Part shown: positions 1-6,199 of the stretch, piece after piece
How the letters are laid out: the number at the start of each line of letters is the position of its first letter
Numbering within the stretch: position 1 is the stretch's first letter
NCBI GenBank assembly: GCA_024404415.1
Contig: JAKSPX010000039.1
Coordinates: forward strand, 1-9,749
Direction of reading: 5' to 3'
DNA: 9,749 nt
Source: Clostridia bacterium
GTDB taxonomy: Bacteria > Bacillota > Clostridia > Oscillospirales > QAMX01
Made by a program: the position numbers and the translations under genes
The notes under the pieces: model-generated
Seen by the model: only the letters and a program-made list of their open reading frames with translations
What the model was told of the DNA's origin: nothing
The model's database searches: none

Positions 1-680
1 TACGCATAGGTGTCGACATCGGGGCGCGTCACGCGCGAAAGCAGCGTTGGGATGATCGGGATGTAGGGCGCCGACTGCGACAGGATGTCCCCCCCCAGCG
101 CCGCCCAGAGGACGCCGGCGACCGGATCGGACGCGGATTCGCCGCAGACCCCGAGCCGCACGCCGCTCCCCTCGCCCGCCGCGATCTTGGCGGTGGCGCC
201 GACAGAGAAGGGGCCGAGCACCGGGGCGCCGCTGCCGAGCATGGCGTTGTTGCCGATGGTCGGGTGTCGCTTACCGGTGTGTTTGCCGGGACCGCCGAGG
301 GTCACGCCCGGATAGATGGTACAGTCGTCGCCGATGACGGCGGTCTCGCCGATCACCACGGCCATGCCGTGGTCGATGAGAAGTCCCTTGCCGATGGTGG
401 CGCCGGGGTGGATCTCAATGCCGGTGAGGAAACGGGAAAGCTGGGAAAGGACACGCGCCGAGAAATAAAGCTTTTTCTCATAAAGCGCGTGCGCGCCGCG
501 GTGGAGCATCACCGCGTGTAGACCCGGGTAGAGAAGCAGGACCTGCGCGTAGGAGACGGCGGCGGGGTCGCGCTCCATGATCTTTCTGATGTCGTAATCA
601 AGGTCGGAGAATGTTTTGCGGCATTTGGCCACCGTGTCTCTGACCGGTTGGGGGAGAGAGAAGTTGGAAATAGTGGACAC
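1..680 (-). CDS. cysE: Serine O-acetyltransferase joined in frame to a PtsI-like C-terminus (partial, runs off the window)
   Basis: Residues 1-169 are a clear serine acetyltransferase (CysE/EpsC type), which makes O-acetylserine from serine and acetyl-CoA for cysteine synthesis. It has an alpha-helical N-terminus and then left-handed beta-helix hexapeptide repeats from about residue 88 (IHPGATIG, VVIGETAVIG, LGGPGKHTGKRHP). The expected catalytic residues are D103-H104 and H139. After KIAAG (165-169) the usual CysE ending (SVVL..VPPN..VGVPA) is missing. Instead the same frame reads like the C-terminus of PEP-protein phosphotransferase (PtsI, enzyme I), with GVCGESASDP (177-186) carrying its conserved Cys, then LSQSAPYIP. 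The frame is open to the left edge, giving 226 full codons. The start is GTG at 680: an in-frame TGA lies three codons upstream, so no earlier start exists. It begins 1 nt after the cinA stop, suggesting translational coupling. The CysE identity is firm. The hybrid end is either a real deletion fusion or a misassembly. Confidence 0.85.
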   Translation of the reverse strand, partial: MSTISNFSLPQPVRDTVAKCRKTFSDLDYDIRKIMERDPAAVSYAQVLLLYPGLHAVMLHRGAHALYEKKLYFSARVLSQLSRFLTGIEIHPGATIGKGLLIDHGMAVVIGETAVIGDDCTIYPGVTLGGPGKHTGKRHPTIGNNAMLGSGAPVLGPFSVGATAKIAAGEGSGVRLGVCGESASDPVAGVLWAALGGDILSQSAPYIPIIPTLLSRVTRPDVDTYA

Positions 681-681
681 C

Positions 682-1932
682 TCAATTCATCAGGTGCTTG
701 CGCACCATGTCGAGTGCGGCGTTGGCCGCGTCGGTGCGGATGCGGTCGCGGGTGCGTTTCAGCGTGCCGCCGAAGGTACATTTCCGCACTTCGGTGCCTG
801 ATTCGTCGGCGCAGGCGATGTAGACGAGGCCGACCGGCTTTTCCTCGGTGCCGCCGCCCGGCCCCGCGATGCCGGTGATGCCGACGGCAATGTCGGTATG
901 ATAGATGCGGCGGGCGTTTTCGGCCATGGCGCGCGCCACAGGCTCGCTCACCGCACCGTTATTTTCGATCAGAGCGGGGTCAATGCCGAGAATGTCGGCT
1001 TTGGCTTGATTGGAATAGGTACAGACGCCTCCCATGAAGACGTCCGAAACGCCGGGGAGATCGGTCATCAGCTTGGCGACCAGTCCGCCGGTACAGCTTT
1101 CGGCGGTGGAGAAGGTTTTACCTTGCTCTTTGAGGAGCGAGAAGACCAGCGAGGGAAGGCCACCTTCCAGCTCTTCATAAGATTTCCTGCCGTAAATGGC
1201 GAGGATCTGTTTGACGATCGGCTCACACATCCGAAGACCGGTTTCTCTGTCCTCGGCTTTGGCGGTGATGCGCACCAGGACGCTTCCGCCTTTGGCGTAA
1301 GGCGCAATGGTGGGGTTCTGACTTTCAATCATCAGGTCGTGGAGCCGATCCTCCACAGCGCTTTCGCCCACGTCGTAAACGCGGACGTAACGCGAGGTCA
1401 GAACACCGTCGGAATAGCGCATCAGGTAGGGAATGACGTATTTTTCGGTCAGCGGGAAACACTCATCCGGCGGGCCGGGGAGCATCACCACGATGTTGTT
1501 CCCTGCCTCAAAGGCACAGGCCGGGGCGGTGCCCCAGAGATTTTTGAAGATGACCGCGCCCTCGGGGAGGTCGGCCTGCTTGATGTTGTTGGGCGTCATC
1601 TCGCGGCCGCGCTTTTCAAAGAAGACGCGGATGTGCTCAAGGGACGCTTGGTCGCGCACCAGCTTTTTCCCGAAAACCGAGGCGATGGTCTCTTTGGTGA
1701 GGTCATCGAAGGTCGGCCCGAGGCCGCCGGTGGTGATGATGATGTCGGCGCGGCGGGCGGCGATCTCCAGCGCTTCCTTTAGGCGGGCGGGGTTGTCGCC
1801 GACGGTGGTCTGGTAATAGGCGTTGATTCCGATCTCGGCGAGGCGGCTTGCGATATACGCGCCGTCGGTGTTGATGATCTCACCGAGAAGAAGCTCGGTG
1901 CCGACAGCGATGATTTCGGCAGATCTGGACAT
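682..1932 (-). CDS. cinA: CinA: competence/damage-inducible protein A, NMN amidohydrolase family
   Basis: Full-length 416-residue CinA. Residues 1-170 form the MoCF-like (molybdopterin-binding fold, COG1058) domain, with AVGTELLLGEIINTD at the N-terminus, TTGGLGPTFDDLTKE at 67-81 and a GPP motif near 153. A linker domain covers about 180-245. Residues 255-412 are the CinA C-terminal (PncC) domain, with STAESCTGG at 275-283 and GITGIAGPGGGTEEKP at 351-366. In the family, the C-terminal domain deamidates nicotinamide mononucleotide to nicotinate mononucleotide for NAD recycling, and the N-terminal domain has been linked to ADP-ribose pyrophosphatase activity. The historical name comes from competence operons. 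The protein is cytosolic. The start ATG at 1932 is preceded by a strong AAGGGAG site. The gene is third in a minus-strand operon, 54 nt after thiI and 1 nt before cysE. All expected motifs are intact. Confidence 0.95.
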   Translation of the reverse strand: MSRSAEIIAVGTELLLGEIINTDGAYIASRLAEIGINAYYQTTVGDNPARLKEALEIAARRADIIITTGGLGPTFDDLTKETIASVFGKKLVRDQASLEHIRVFFEKRGREMTPNNIKQADLPEGAVIFKNLWGTAPACAFEAGNNIVVMLPGPPDECFPLTEKYVIPYLMRYSDGVLTSRYVRVYDVGESAVEDRLHDLMIESQNPTIAPYAKGGSVLVRITAKAEDRETGLRMCEPIVKQILAIYGRKSYEELEGGLPSLVFSLLKEQGKTFSTAESCTGGLVAKLMTDLPGVSDVFMGGVCTYSNQAKADILGIDPALIENNGAVSEPVARAMAENARRIYHTDIAVGITGIAGPGGGTEEKPVGLVYIACADESGTEVRKCTFGGTLKRTRDRIRTDAANAALDMVRKHLMN

Positions 1933-1986
1933 TTCGTGTGCTCCCTTTTTTCAATATATGGGAAAGGACGGAAAGGGTGAAGGGTT

Positions 1987-3162
1987 TCAGATGATCGCGC
2001 CGTATTCGCGCACGTTTTGGACGGCTTCGGCGATGTATTGATCCGCACCGAGCGCTTCCTCGGCGGCCAGCACCTCGTCAAGATGCGGGCGCAGACGGGG
2101 ATGCTTGGGCGTGAAGACGGTACAGCAGTCCTCGTAGGGGAGGATGGAGGTCTCGAAGGTCTCGATCTTACGGGCGATGCGGATGATCTCCACCTTGTCC
2201 ATGCCGATGAGCGGTCGGAAGACCGGGCGGTCGGAGGCGAGGTCGGTCACGCAGATGGCGCCGAGGGTCTGGCTTGCCACCTGACCGAGGCTTTCGCCGG
2301 TGATGAGCGCCTTGCATTCCTGCGCTTCGGCGATGAGGCAGGCGCATTTCATCATCATGCGGCGCATGATGATGGTGAAGAGTTCCTCGGGGCACTTGTC
2401 GCGGATGGCGAGCTGGGCCTCGGTGAAGGGAACGACGTAAACGCGGAGCCTGCCGCAGAAGCGCTCCAGCTTGCCCGCGAGCATCAGGACCTTTTCTCTG
2501 GCCTGCTCGGAGGTGTAGGGAGGGCTTTCAAAGTGGACGGCGGCCAGTTCCAGACCGCGCTTGGCCATCATGTAGCCCGCAACGGGGCTGTCGATGCCGC
2601 CGGAGAGCAGCATCATGGCCTTGCCCGCGCTGCCGACCGGCATGCCGCCCGCGCCGCGAACGCGCTCACCGTGAACGTAGGCGGCGAAATCGCGCACCTC
2701 GACTGTGACTAAAAGCTCCGGCTCGTGCACGTTGACGCGCAGATGATGGTATTTTTCGAGAATGTCTCCGCCGAGGGTGGCCATGATCTCGGGGGAATTC
2801 ATCGGGAAACGCTTGTCGGAGCGCTTGGCGTCGACCTTGAAGGTCTCGACCTCGGAAAGGCGCTCGCCTAAAAAATCAAGGGCGGTGGCGCGGATGGATT
2901 CGTAATTTTTCTCGCATTCGGCGGCCAGAGAGAGGGTGACGATGCCGAAAATGTCCTTGCAGGCTTCAAAGGCGCGGTCAATGGCGTCCTCATCGCCTTC
3001 GGTCAAACGGATATACAGGGTGGACTGGGCGCTTCTGATCTCAAAAGTACCGAATTTGCGCAATCTCCGGCGAATATTCGCCATGAGCTGGGCTTCAAAG
3101 GTGGCGCGGTTGAGGCCCTTCAGGGCGATCTCGCCCACCTTGAGCAGAATGATCTTGTTCAT
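1987..3162 (-). CDS. thiI: ThiI: tRNA 4-thiouridine synthase / sulfurtransferase without rhodanese domain
   Basis: This 391-residue ThiI adenylates U8 of tRNA and replaces its oxygen with sulfur to give 4-thiouridine. In some bacteria it also helps thiazole (thiamine) synthesis. An N-terminal ferredoxin-like segment (about 1-60) is followed by a THUMP domain (about 60-165, ending RVNVHEPELLVTVEVRD), then the PP-loop ATPase with SGGIDSPVA at 187-195, and GESLGQVASQTL at 289-300. C346 or C347 in PYEDCCTVF aligns with the PP-loop-domain cysteine of E. coli ThiI (Cys344). The C-terminal rhodanese domain of the E. coli enzyme is absent, as in Bacillus subtilis, where a dedicated cysteine desulfurase (NifZ) encoded next door supplies sulfur. 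The same pairing is seen here: the desulfurase stop TAA directly abuts this ATG, with no spacer. The ribosome binding site (GAGG, 9 nt before ATG) lies inside the end of the upstream gene. Confidence 0.96.
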   Translation of the reverse strand: MNKIILLKVGEIALKGLNRATFEAQLMANIRRRLRKFGTFEIRSAQSTLYIRLTEGDEDAIDRAFEACKDIFGIVTLSLAAECEKNYESIRATALDFLGERLSEVETFKVDAKRSDKRFPMNSPEIMATLGGDILEKYHHLRVNVHEPELLVTVEVRDFAAYVHGERVRGAGGMPVGSAGKAMMLLSGGIDSPVAGYMMAKRGLELAAVHFESPPYTSEQAREKVLMLAGKLERFCGRLRVYVVPFTEAQLAIRDKCPEELFTIIMRRMMMKCACLIAEAQECKALITGESLGQVASQTLGAICVTDLASDRPVFRPLIGMDKVEIIRIARKIETFETSILPYEDCCTVFTPKHPRLRPHLDEVLAAEEALGADQYIAEAVQNVREYGAII

Positions 3163-4287
3163 TTAATCTAACCTCACAAGCGTCGGAAGGATCCCGCTCA
3201 AAGCAAGCGAGAGCTGATGCAGATCTTCCGTGGTATTTTCGTGGCTCAGACTGACGCGTAAGAAGCCGTCGGCGAGCGCGTGCTCGACGCCCATTTCCTC
3301 CAATACGCGGCTGATCCGTCCCTTGGAGCAGGCCGAGCCGGAGGAAAGGCAGATGCCCTTCGCGGAAAGTGCGTTCAAAACGACCTGACTTTTGTAGCCG
3401 GGAAGCGCCAGATTGATGATGAAGGGAGAGGCGTCGGGGTAGGTCAGGACCTGACAGCCCGGCACGGCGGCGAGAAGCTTTTTCCCTTCTTCGGAGGCCT
3501 CGCGCACGTGGGCAAGGTCGGAAGAAAGCGCTCTTTTCCGCTCTTCACATGCTGCGGCAAAGGCCGCAATGGCGGGGATGGGCTCGGTGCCCGAGCGGTC
3601 GCCGGATTCCTGACCGCCGCCGAGGATGAGCGGGCGGATGCGGACGGCCTTTTTGTGCCAGATCGCGCCGACACCCTTGAGGCCACCGATCTCGTGGGCG
3701 CTCACGGTGGCGATCTCCGCCCCGCCTCCGGACAGCGGCGTCTCGGTCTTCAAAAAGCCCTGCACTGCGTCGGTGTGGAGGATAGCCTTGCTCTTTTTGC
3801 GCTTCAGAAGGGAAGCGATCTCGCGGATCGGCTGGATCGCGCCGGTCTCGTTGTTGACCGTCATGACCGAAACAAGCCCGGTCTCCGGCGTGAGAAGACG
3901 CGCGATCTCGTCGGGCGTGACCACACCGTCGGGCCCTGCGTGGGCAAAGTCGACCTTGACGCCCATCGAGGCGAGCTTCTTTGCCGGTTCGATCACGGCG
4001 TCGTGCTCGATGGCGCTGACGATGACATGTTTCGCGTGCCACGGAACGGCGGACATCAGGACGGTGTTGTCGCCTTCGGTGCCGCCCGAGGTGAAGATGA
4101 TCTCCTCCGGGGGCGCGCCGAACGCATCGGCGACGGTTTTCCTGCAGGAACGCAGGTATTCGTTTACTTCCAGCCCTCCGAAATGGAGACTGGAGGGATT
4201 ATAATAAAGCTTTTCCATGGCCAGCGTCGCGGCTTCAACGGCGGCACGGCATGGTTTTGTAGTGGCGGCATTGTCCAGATAAATCAA
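3163..4287 (-). CDS. nifS: NifS/IscS-family cysteine desulfurase (NifZ-like partner of ThiI) lacking the PLP lysine
   Basis: Class V aminotransferase-fold cysteine desulfurase, expected to take sulfur from cysteine onto its own Cys and pass it to ThiI. Numbered from the TTG at 4287 (374 residues), it shows YLDNAATTKP at 3-12, a PLP-pocket FTSGGTEGDN, EH at 94-95, LHTDAVQ near 170-176, GGGQE..RSGTEP, and the catalytic Cys320 in SSGSACSKG. The usual SAHK.GGPKG segment reads SAHEIGGLKG, so the Lys that forms the Schiff base with PLP is Glu199 (codon GAG, 3691-3693) and the Pro is Leu203. If the sequence is right, normal PLP chemistry should fail. An upstream in-frame TTG at 4338 would add 17 residues unlike the family. 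It would also lie only about 8 nt after the predicted transcription start, whereas 4287 has a GGGTGAT site and gives the family's usual MIYLDNAATT start. First gene of the minus-strand operon. Confidence 0.9.
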   Translation of the reverse strand: MIYLDNAATTKPCRAAVEAATLAMEKLYYNPSSLHFGGLEVNEYLRSCRKTVADAFGAPPEEIIFTSGGTEGDNTVLMSAVPWHAKHVIVSAIEHDAVIEPAKKLASMGVKVDFAHAGPDGVVTPDEIARLLTPETGLVSVMTVNNETGAIQPIREIASLLKRKKSKAILHTDAVQGFLKTETPLSGGGAEIATVSAHEIGGLKGVGAIWHKKAVRIRPLILGGGQESGDRSGTEPIPAIAAFAAACEERKRALSSDLAHVREASEEGKKLLAAVPGCQVLTYPDASPFIINLALPGYKSQVVLNALSAKGICLSSGSACSKGRISRVLEEMGVEHALADGFLRVSLSHENTTEDLHQLSLALSGILPTLVRLD

Positions 4288-4352
4288 GAAATCACCCGTT
4301 TTGCGTGGATTGAGGGGGCTGAGACGGAAGACAGCCAATACCTCGACACCTT

Positions 4353-4382
4353 ATTATACCACTTTTTATACTTTATTGTAAA
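4353..4382 (-). promoter_or_regulatory. Sigma-A-type promoter of the nifS-thiI-cinA-cysE operon
   Basis: Read on the minus strand: -35 TTTACA (4377-4382), an 18-nt AT-rich spacer, and -10 TATAAT (4353-4358). The expected transcription start is near 4346, leaving a leader of about 60 nt before the preferred TTG start at 4287. It sits in the divergent intergenic region, and its -35 is 82 nt from the -35 of the opposing promoter. No comparable promoter was seen further down the operon. Confidence 0.75.
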
Positions 4383-4464
4383 GAGGAAGCTTGCCGGAAT
4401 GAATCAAAACGAGCCGAAATATTGCCGAAAATTTCGCCCTAAGTGTCTTTCAGACGCGGAAAAC

Positions 4465-4493
4465 TTGACAATTTGGCCATGCGGCGATATAAT
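4465..4493 (+). promoter_or_regulatory. Perfect-consensus sigma-A promoter for the M23 peptidase gene
   Basis: TTGACA (4465-4470), a 17-nt spacer and TATAAT (4488-4493) match the sigma-70/sigma-A consensus exactly. The predicted transcription start is near 4500, leaving about 36 nt before the GTG at 4536. That leader carries the GAGGTGAGG binding site at 4525-4533. Strong constitutive expression is the simplest reading. GCCGAAA occurs twice at 4413-4419 and 4424-4430, 11 nt apart, between the two divergent promoters. I assign it no role. Confidence 0.85.
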
Positions 4494-4535
4494 CGGGAGA
4501 AAGATGGGTGTTTATGACGGAAAAGAGGTGAGGAC

Positions 4536-5834
4536 GTGTCCGGCGAACGCAGAAAAATCTATAAAGCGGTCGCGCGCGGCTTGAAAAGGGATGAAAAGCG
4601 CCGTGTGTGGAAGCTGCGCGTGGAGCAGGAACGTCCTCTGATCGAAAGATGGACACCGCTTCTCATCTTTGCGTTATTGGTGGCGGGCTTCCTTTTCGGC
4701 TTTGTATTCCGCGGTGCGAAGGCCGTGAAGATTGAAGGCAGGCGGCTTGGATACGTGAAAAACGAGGAAGATTACGCCATGGCGGTGGAACTCCTCACAA
4801 GCGACGTAAGGGAGGATCTCGGGCGGGAGCGTTCCCTTCCCGAGGGAATCACGCTTGAAAAGAGCTATGTGCCGTTCTTTGCCATAGAGGAGCCGGCGTC
4901 ATTTAAGGCGGTTTTGATGGACGCCTGCGGTGAAAGCTTTACCTACCGCTATGTCTACTACATCGGCGAAAAGGAACTCGGCGCGGTGACGGCAAAGGAG
5001 AGAAAAGCGGTCGGCAAGATGATCGAGGATCACCGGAAGAGCCTTGTCGGGAATTACAGTTGGGCGGAAAACGTCGAGGTGATCGGCGACGTGTGGAACA
5101 GCTTCCGCCTCGCCGAAGAAAAGGATTATGTGACTCCCGCGGACATCGCCCGGAAGCTGGGCGAAAGCGACGGGTGGTTTACGGTGAGATATCAGTACCA
5201 CCAGACCGACGTGGAGACCTACCCCTACGGGATCGACTACACCTATACGCGCGAGCTTCTGGAAAGCGAGACCGAGGTGGTCTCCGCCGGGAAAAACGGC
5301 GTGGTCAGCACGCTGCGCTGCTTCACGGGCGAAAACGGGAAAGTCACACGGGTGGATATAGAATCGCGCGACGTCATCAGCGAGCCGGTCAACGCCGTGA
5401 TCCGCAAAGGCAACCGCAGGGACACGGGGTATTATTTCTATGCCCCGGTGGATTCGGGTAAGATCTCCAGCGAATTCGGTTACCGCATCCTGCGCGGCAA
5501 GAGAAACTGGCACTCAGGCGTGGACTTTAAGGTGCCGGAGGGGACGAACGTATACGCCACAGCGGCCGGGGTCGTGACCAAGGTGGGCGTCTTCGGCAAC
5601 GGGGACTACGGCGAAGCCGTCGTGATCGACCACGGCGACGGGTTTGTGACCTATTACGCACACAACAGCGAGCTTCTGGTCAAGGTCGGCGACCGGGTGA
5701 AGAAGGGGACGCTGATCGCCCTTTCGGGGAATACGGGCAATTCCACCGGCCCGCACTGCCATTTTGAGGTGCGCCTCAACGAGGAAAAGGTCGATCCGTT
5801 CCTCTATATGGAGCGCCCGGATCCCGAGGAATGA
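4536..5834 (+). CDS. Membrane-anchored M23 (LytM-type) zinc metallopeptidase with G5 domain
   Basis: A 432-residue cell-wall endopeptidase that probably cuts peptide cross-links of peptidoglycan outside the membrane. It has a basic cytoplasmic N-terminus (1-39), one membrane helix (about 41-58, LLIFALLVAGFLFGFVF) with no cleavage site evident, an unassigned extracellular region (about 60-240), and a G5-like domain (about 243-292) that probably binds the wall or supports the catalytic domain. The M23 domain (about 305-424) has zinc ligands H326 and D330 (HSGVD) and H409 (HCHFEV), and catalytic histidines H376 (YYAH) and H407. All family residues are present, so it should be active. Similar proteins act in growth, division or sporulation; which role applies here is not visible. 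The GTG start at 4536 is chosen because GAGGTGAGG lies just upstream and the basic/TM start fits. It is a single-gene unit with its own promoter. Confidence 0.93.
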   Translation: MSGERRKIYKAVARGLKRDEKRRVWKLRVEQERPLIERWTPLLIFALLVAGFLFGFVFRGAKAVKIEGRRLGYVKNEEDYAMAVELLTSDVREDLGRERSLPEGITLEKSYVPFFAIEEPASFKAVLMDACGESFTYRYVYYIGEKELGAVTAKERKAVGKMIEDHRKSLVGNYSWAENVEVIGDVWNSFRLAEEKDYVTPADIARKLGESDGWFTVRYQYHQTDVETYPYGIDYTYTRELLESETEVVSAGKNGVVSTLRCFTGENGKVTRVDIESRDVISEPVNAVIRKGNRRDTGYYFYAPVDSGKISSEFGYRILRGKRNWHSGVDFKVPEGTNVYATAAGVVTKVGVFGNGDYGEAVVIDHGDGFVTYYAHNSELLVKVGDRVKKGTLIALSGNTGNSTGPHCHFEVRLNEEKVDPFLYMERPDPEE

Positions 5835-5885
5835 GTAAACGCGATATAGTCCCGATAAGGACTTGATTTACAGAAAGTTCATCGG

Positions 5886-5921
5886 TTTTCACGCCCGATC
5901 CCCCTTGACAGGGCGTGAAAA
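5886..5921. repeat. 11-bp perfect inverted repeat enclosing the exporter promoter -35 box
   Basis: TTTTCACGCCC (5886-5896) is mirrored exactly by GGGCGTGAAAA (5911-5921). The 14-nt interval ends in the TTGACA -35 element. Two readings are possible. As RNA from the upstream peptidase gene it is a stem-loop followed by a weakly U-rich tail (TTATGTTAAT), hence perhaps a terminator. As DNA it could be an operator for a dimeric repressor, since it lies over the -35 box of the next transcription unit. No regulator gene is in the window to decide between them. Confidence 0.6.
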
Positions 5922-5933
5922 TTATGTTAATCT
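5905..5933 (+). promoter_or_regulatory. Promoter of the leader peptide and ABC exporter unit
   Basis: TTGACA (5905-5910), a 17-nt spacer and TAATCT (5928-5933) give a consensus -35 and a moderate -10. Transcription is expected to start near 5940, about 46 nt before the leader ORF and about 260 nt before the first exporter gene. No other promoter was seen between the downstream terminator and the exporter, so transcription probably has to pass the attenuator. Confidence 0.7.
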
Positions 5934-5985
5934 CTATGCGTTGGGTCAAAAAGGCCCGTAGTTTATCGAAAGGAGCAGAGGGGAT

Positions 5986-6057
5986 ATGAAGTTTTTCGGA
6001 ACCGATCAGAATACCGTTCGCCTCGGCGCTTTCCGCCTCTGCCGCTTTGCGGAATAA
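5986..6057 (+). CDS. 23-residue leader peptide candidate upstream of the ABC exporter
   Basis: ATG at 5986 to TAA at 6055-6057. It begins MKFFGTDQ and ends RLCRFAE. A strong binding site (AAGGAG at 5969-5974 plus AGAGGGG at 5977-5983) precedes the ATG. There is no membrane segment or known domain. Its position just after the promoter and before a terminator suggests that translating it, rather than its product, matters. The C-terminal Arg-Leu-Cys-Arg codons (6034-6045) contain CTGCCG, which could pair with the terminator's left arm. A ribosome held there, or at the stop codon 12 nt before the next hairpin, would change which RNA structures can form. No homologue can be checked here. Confidence 0.6.
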   Translation: MKFFGTDQNTVRLGAFRLCRFAE

Positions 6058-6069
6058 CGCTTTATTTCC

Positions 6070-6105
6070 CCGAAAGGCGGTAAAATGAAACGATCTGCCT
6101 TTCGG
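6070..6105 (+). promoter_or_regulatory. RNA hairpin between leader ORF and terminator
   Basis: CCGAAAGGCGG (6070-6080) pairs with CTGCCTTTCGG (6095-6105) over 11 bp including one G-U, around a 14-nt A-rich loop. It is not followed by a T-run, so it is not itself a terminator. The left arm holds an AAAGGCGG Shine-Dalgarno-like sequence and the loop holds an ATG (6085), so it could hide a start site. AGGCGG could also pair with CCGCCT at 6033-6038 in the leader ORF, an alternative fold. Confidence 0.65.
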
Positions 6106-6171
6106 ATGAAATGTGCCCGCATTCGTCCCCGGCAGGTCTGCCGGGGACTTATTTTGTTTTTAAAAAAATAA
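6085..6171 (+). CDS. Possible second short leader ORF running through the terminator
   Basis: 28 codons from ATG 6085 to TAA 6169-6171, very basic (begins MKRSAFRMK, ends FLKK). A GGCGG site lies 4 nt upstream but is inside the left arm of the 6070-6105 hairpin. A ribosome on this frame would pass through the terminator hairpin and could prevent it folding. The basic, repetitive composition could equally be chance reading of structured RNA, so this is offered as a candidate only. Confidence 0.25.
   Translation: MKRSAFRMKCARIRPRQVCRGLILFLKK
6125..6161 (+). terminator. Intrinsic terminator (attenuator) upstream of the ABC exporter
   Basis: GTCCCCGGCAG (6125-6135) and CTGCCGGGGAC (6138-6148) form an 11-bp GC-rich stem around GT; in RNA the loop would open to about 4-6 nt. 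It is followed directly by TTATTTTGTTTTT (6149-6161). It lies inside the leader of the exporter transcript, 39 nt before its start codon, so it acts on that operon and not at the end of a gene. Confidence 0.88.
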
Positions 6172-6199
6172 AAATACACCGAGAAAGGAGAGAATTCCC

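Larger units (their letters stand above)
5940..6199 (+). promoter_or_regulatory. Putative transcription-attenuation leader controlling the ABC exporter
   Basis: This stretch contains, in order, a 23-codon ORF (5986-6057), an 11-bp hairpin (6070-6105), an intrinsic terminator (6125-6161) and the ribosome binding site AAGGAG (6185-6190) of the exporter gene. CTGCC, the sequence of the terminator's right arm, also occurs inside the leader ORF (CTGCCG, 6039-6044, codons Leu-Cys-Arg) and in the hairpin's right arm (6095-6099). Both could therefore pair with GGCAG of the terminator's left arm (6131-6135). This is what a switch between termination and readthrough needs. B. subtilis bmrCD, a related exporter pair, is controlled by ribosome-mediated attenuation through a leader peptide; the parallel here is inferred. 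The trigger and the exact alternative folds were not determined. Confidence 0.65.

Noticed and set aside
89..96. Run of eight C as a possible frameshift in the cysE/ptsI-like frame
   Set aside because: PtsI-like similarity (GVCGESASDP before, LSQSAPYIP after the run) stays in one frame across it, so no frameshift is needed. The protein switch happens earlier, near 170-188.
4411..4436. GCCGAAA direct repeats and CGAAAT/ATTTCG pairing between the divergent promoters as a regulator site
   Set aside because: The units are short and not placed over either -10 or -35 element. No regulator is encoded nearby, so it was noted only inside the promoter entry.
5836..5871. AGTCC/GGACT with outer GTAAA/TTTAC pairing just after the M23 gene, as a terminator
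   Set aside because: The stem is only 5 bp, interrupted, and has no T-run after it. The 5886-5921 repeat is the better candidate.
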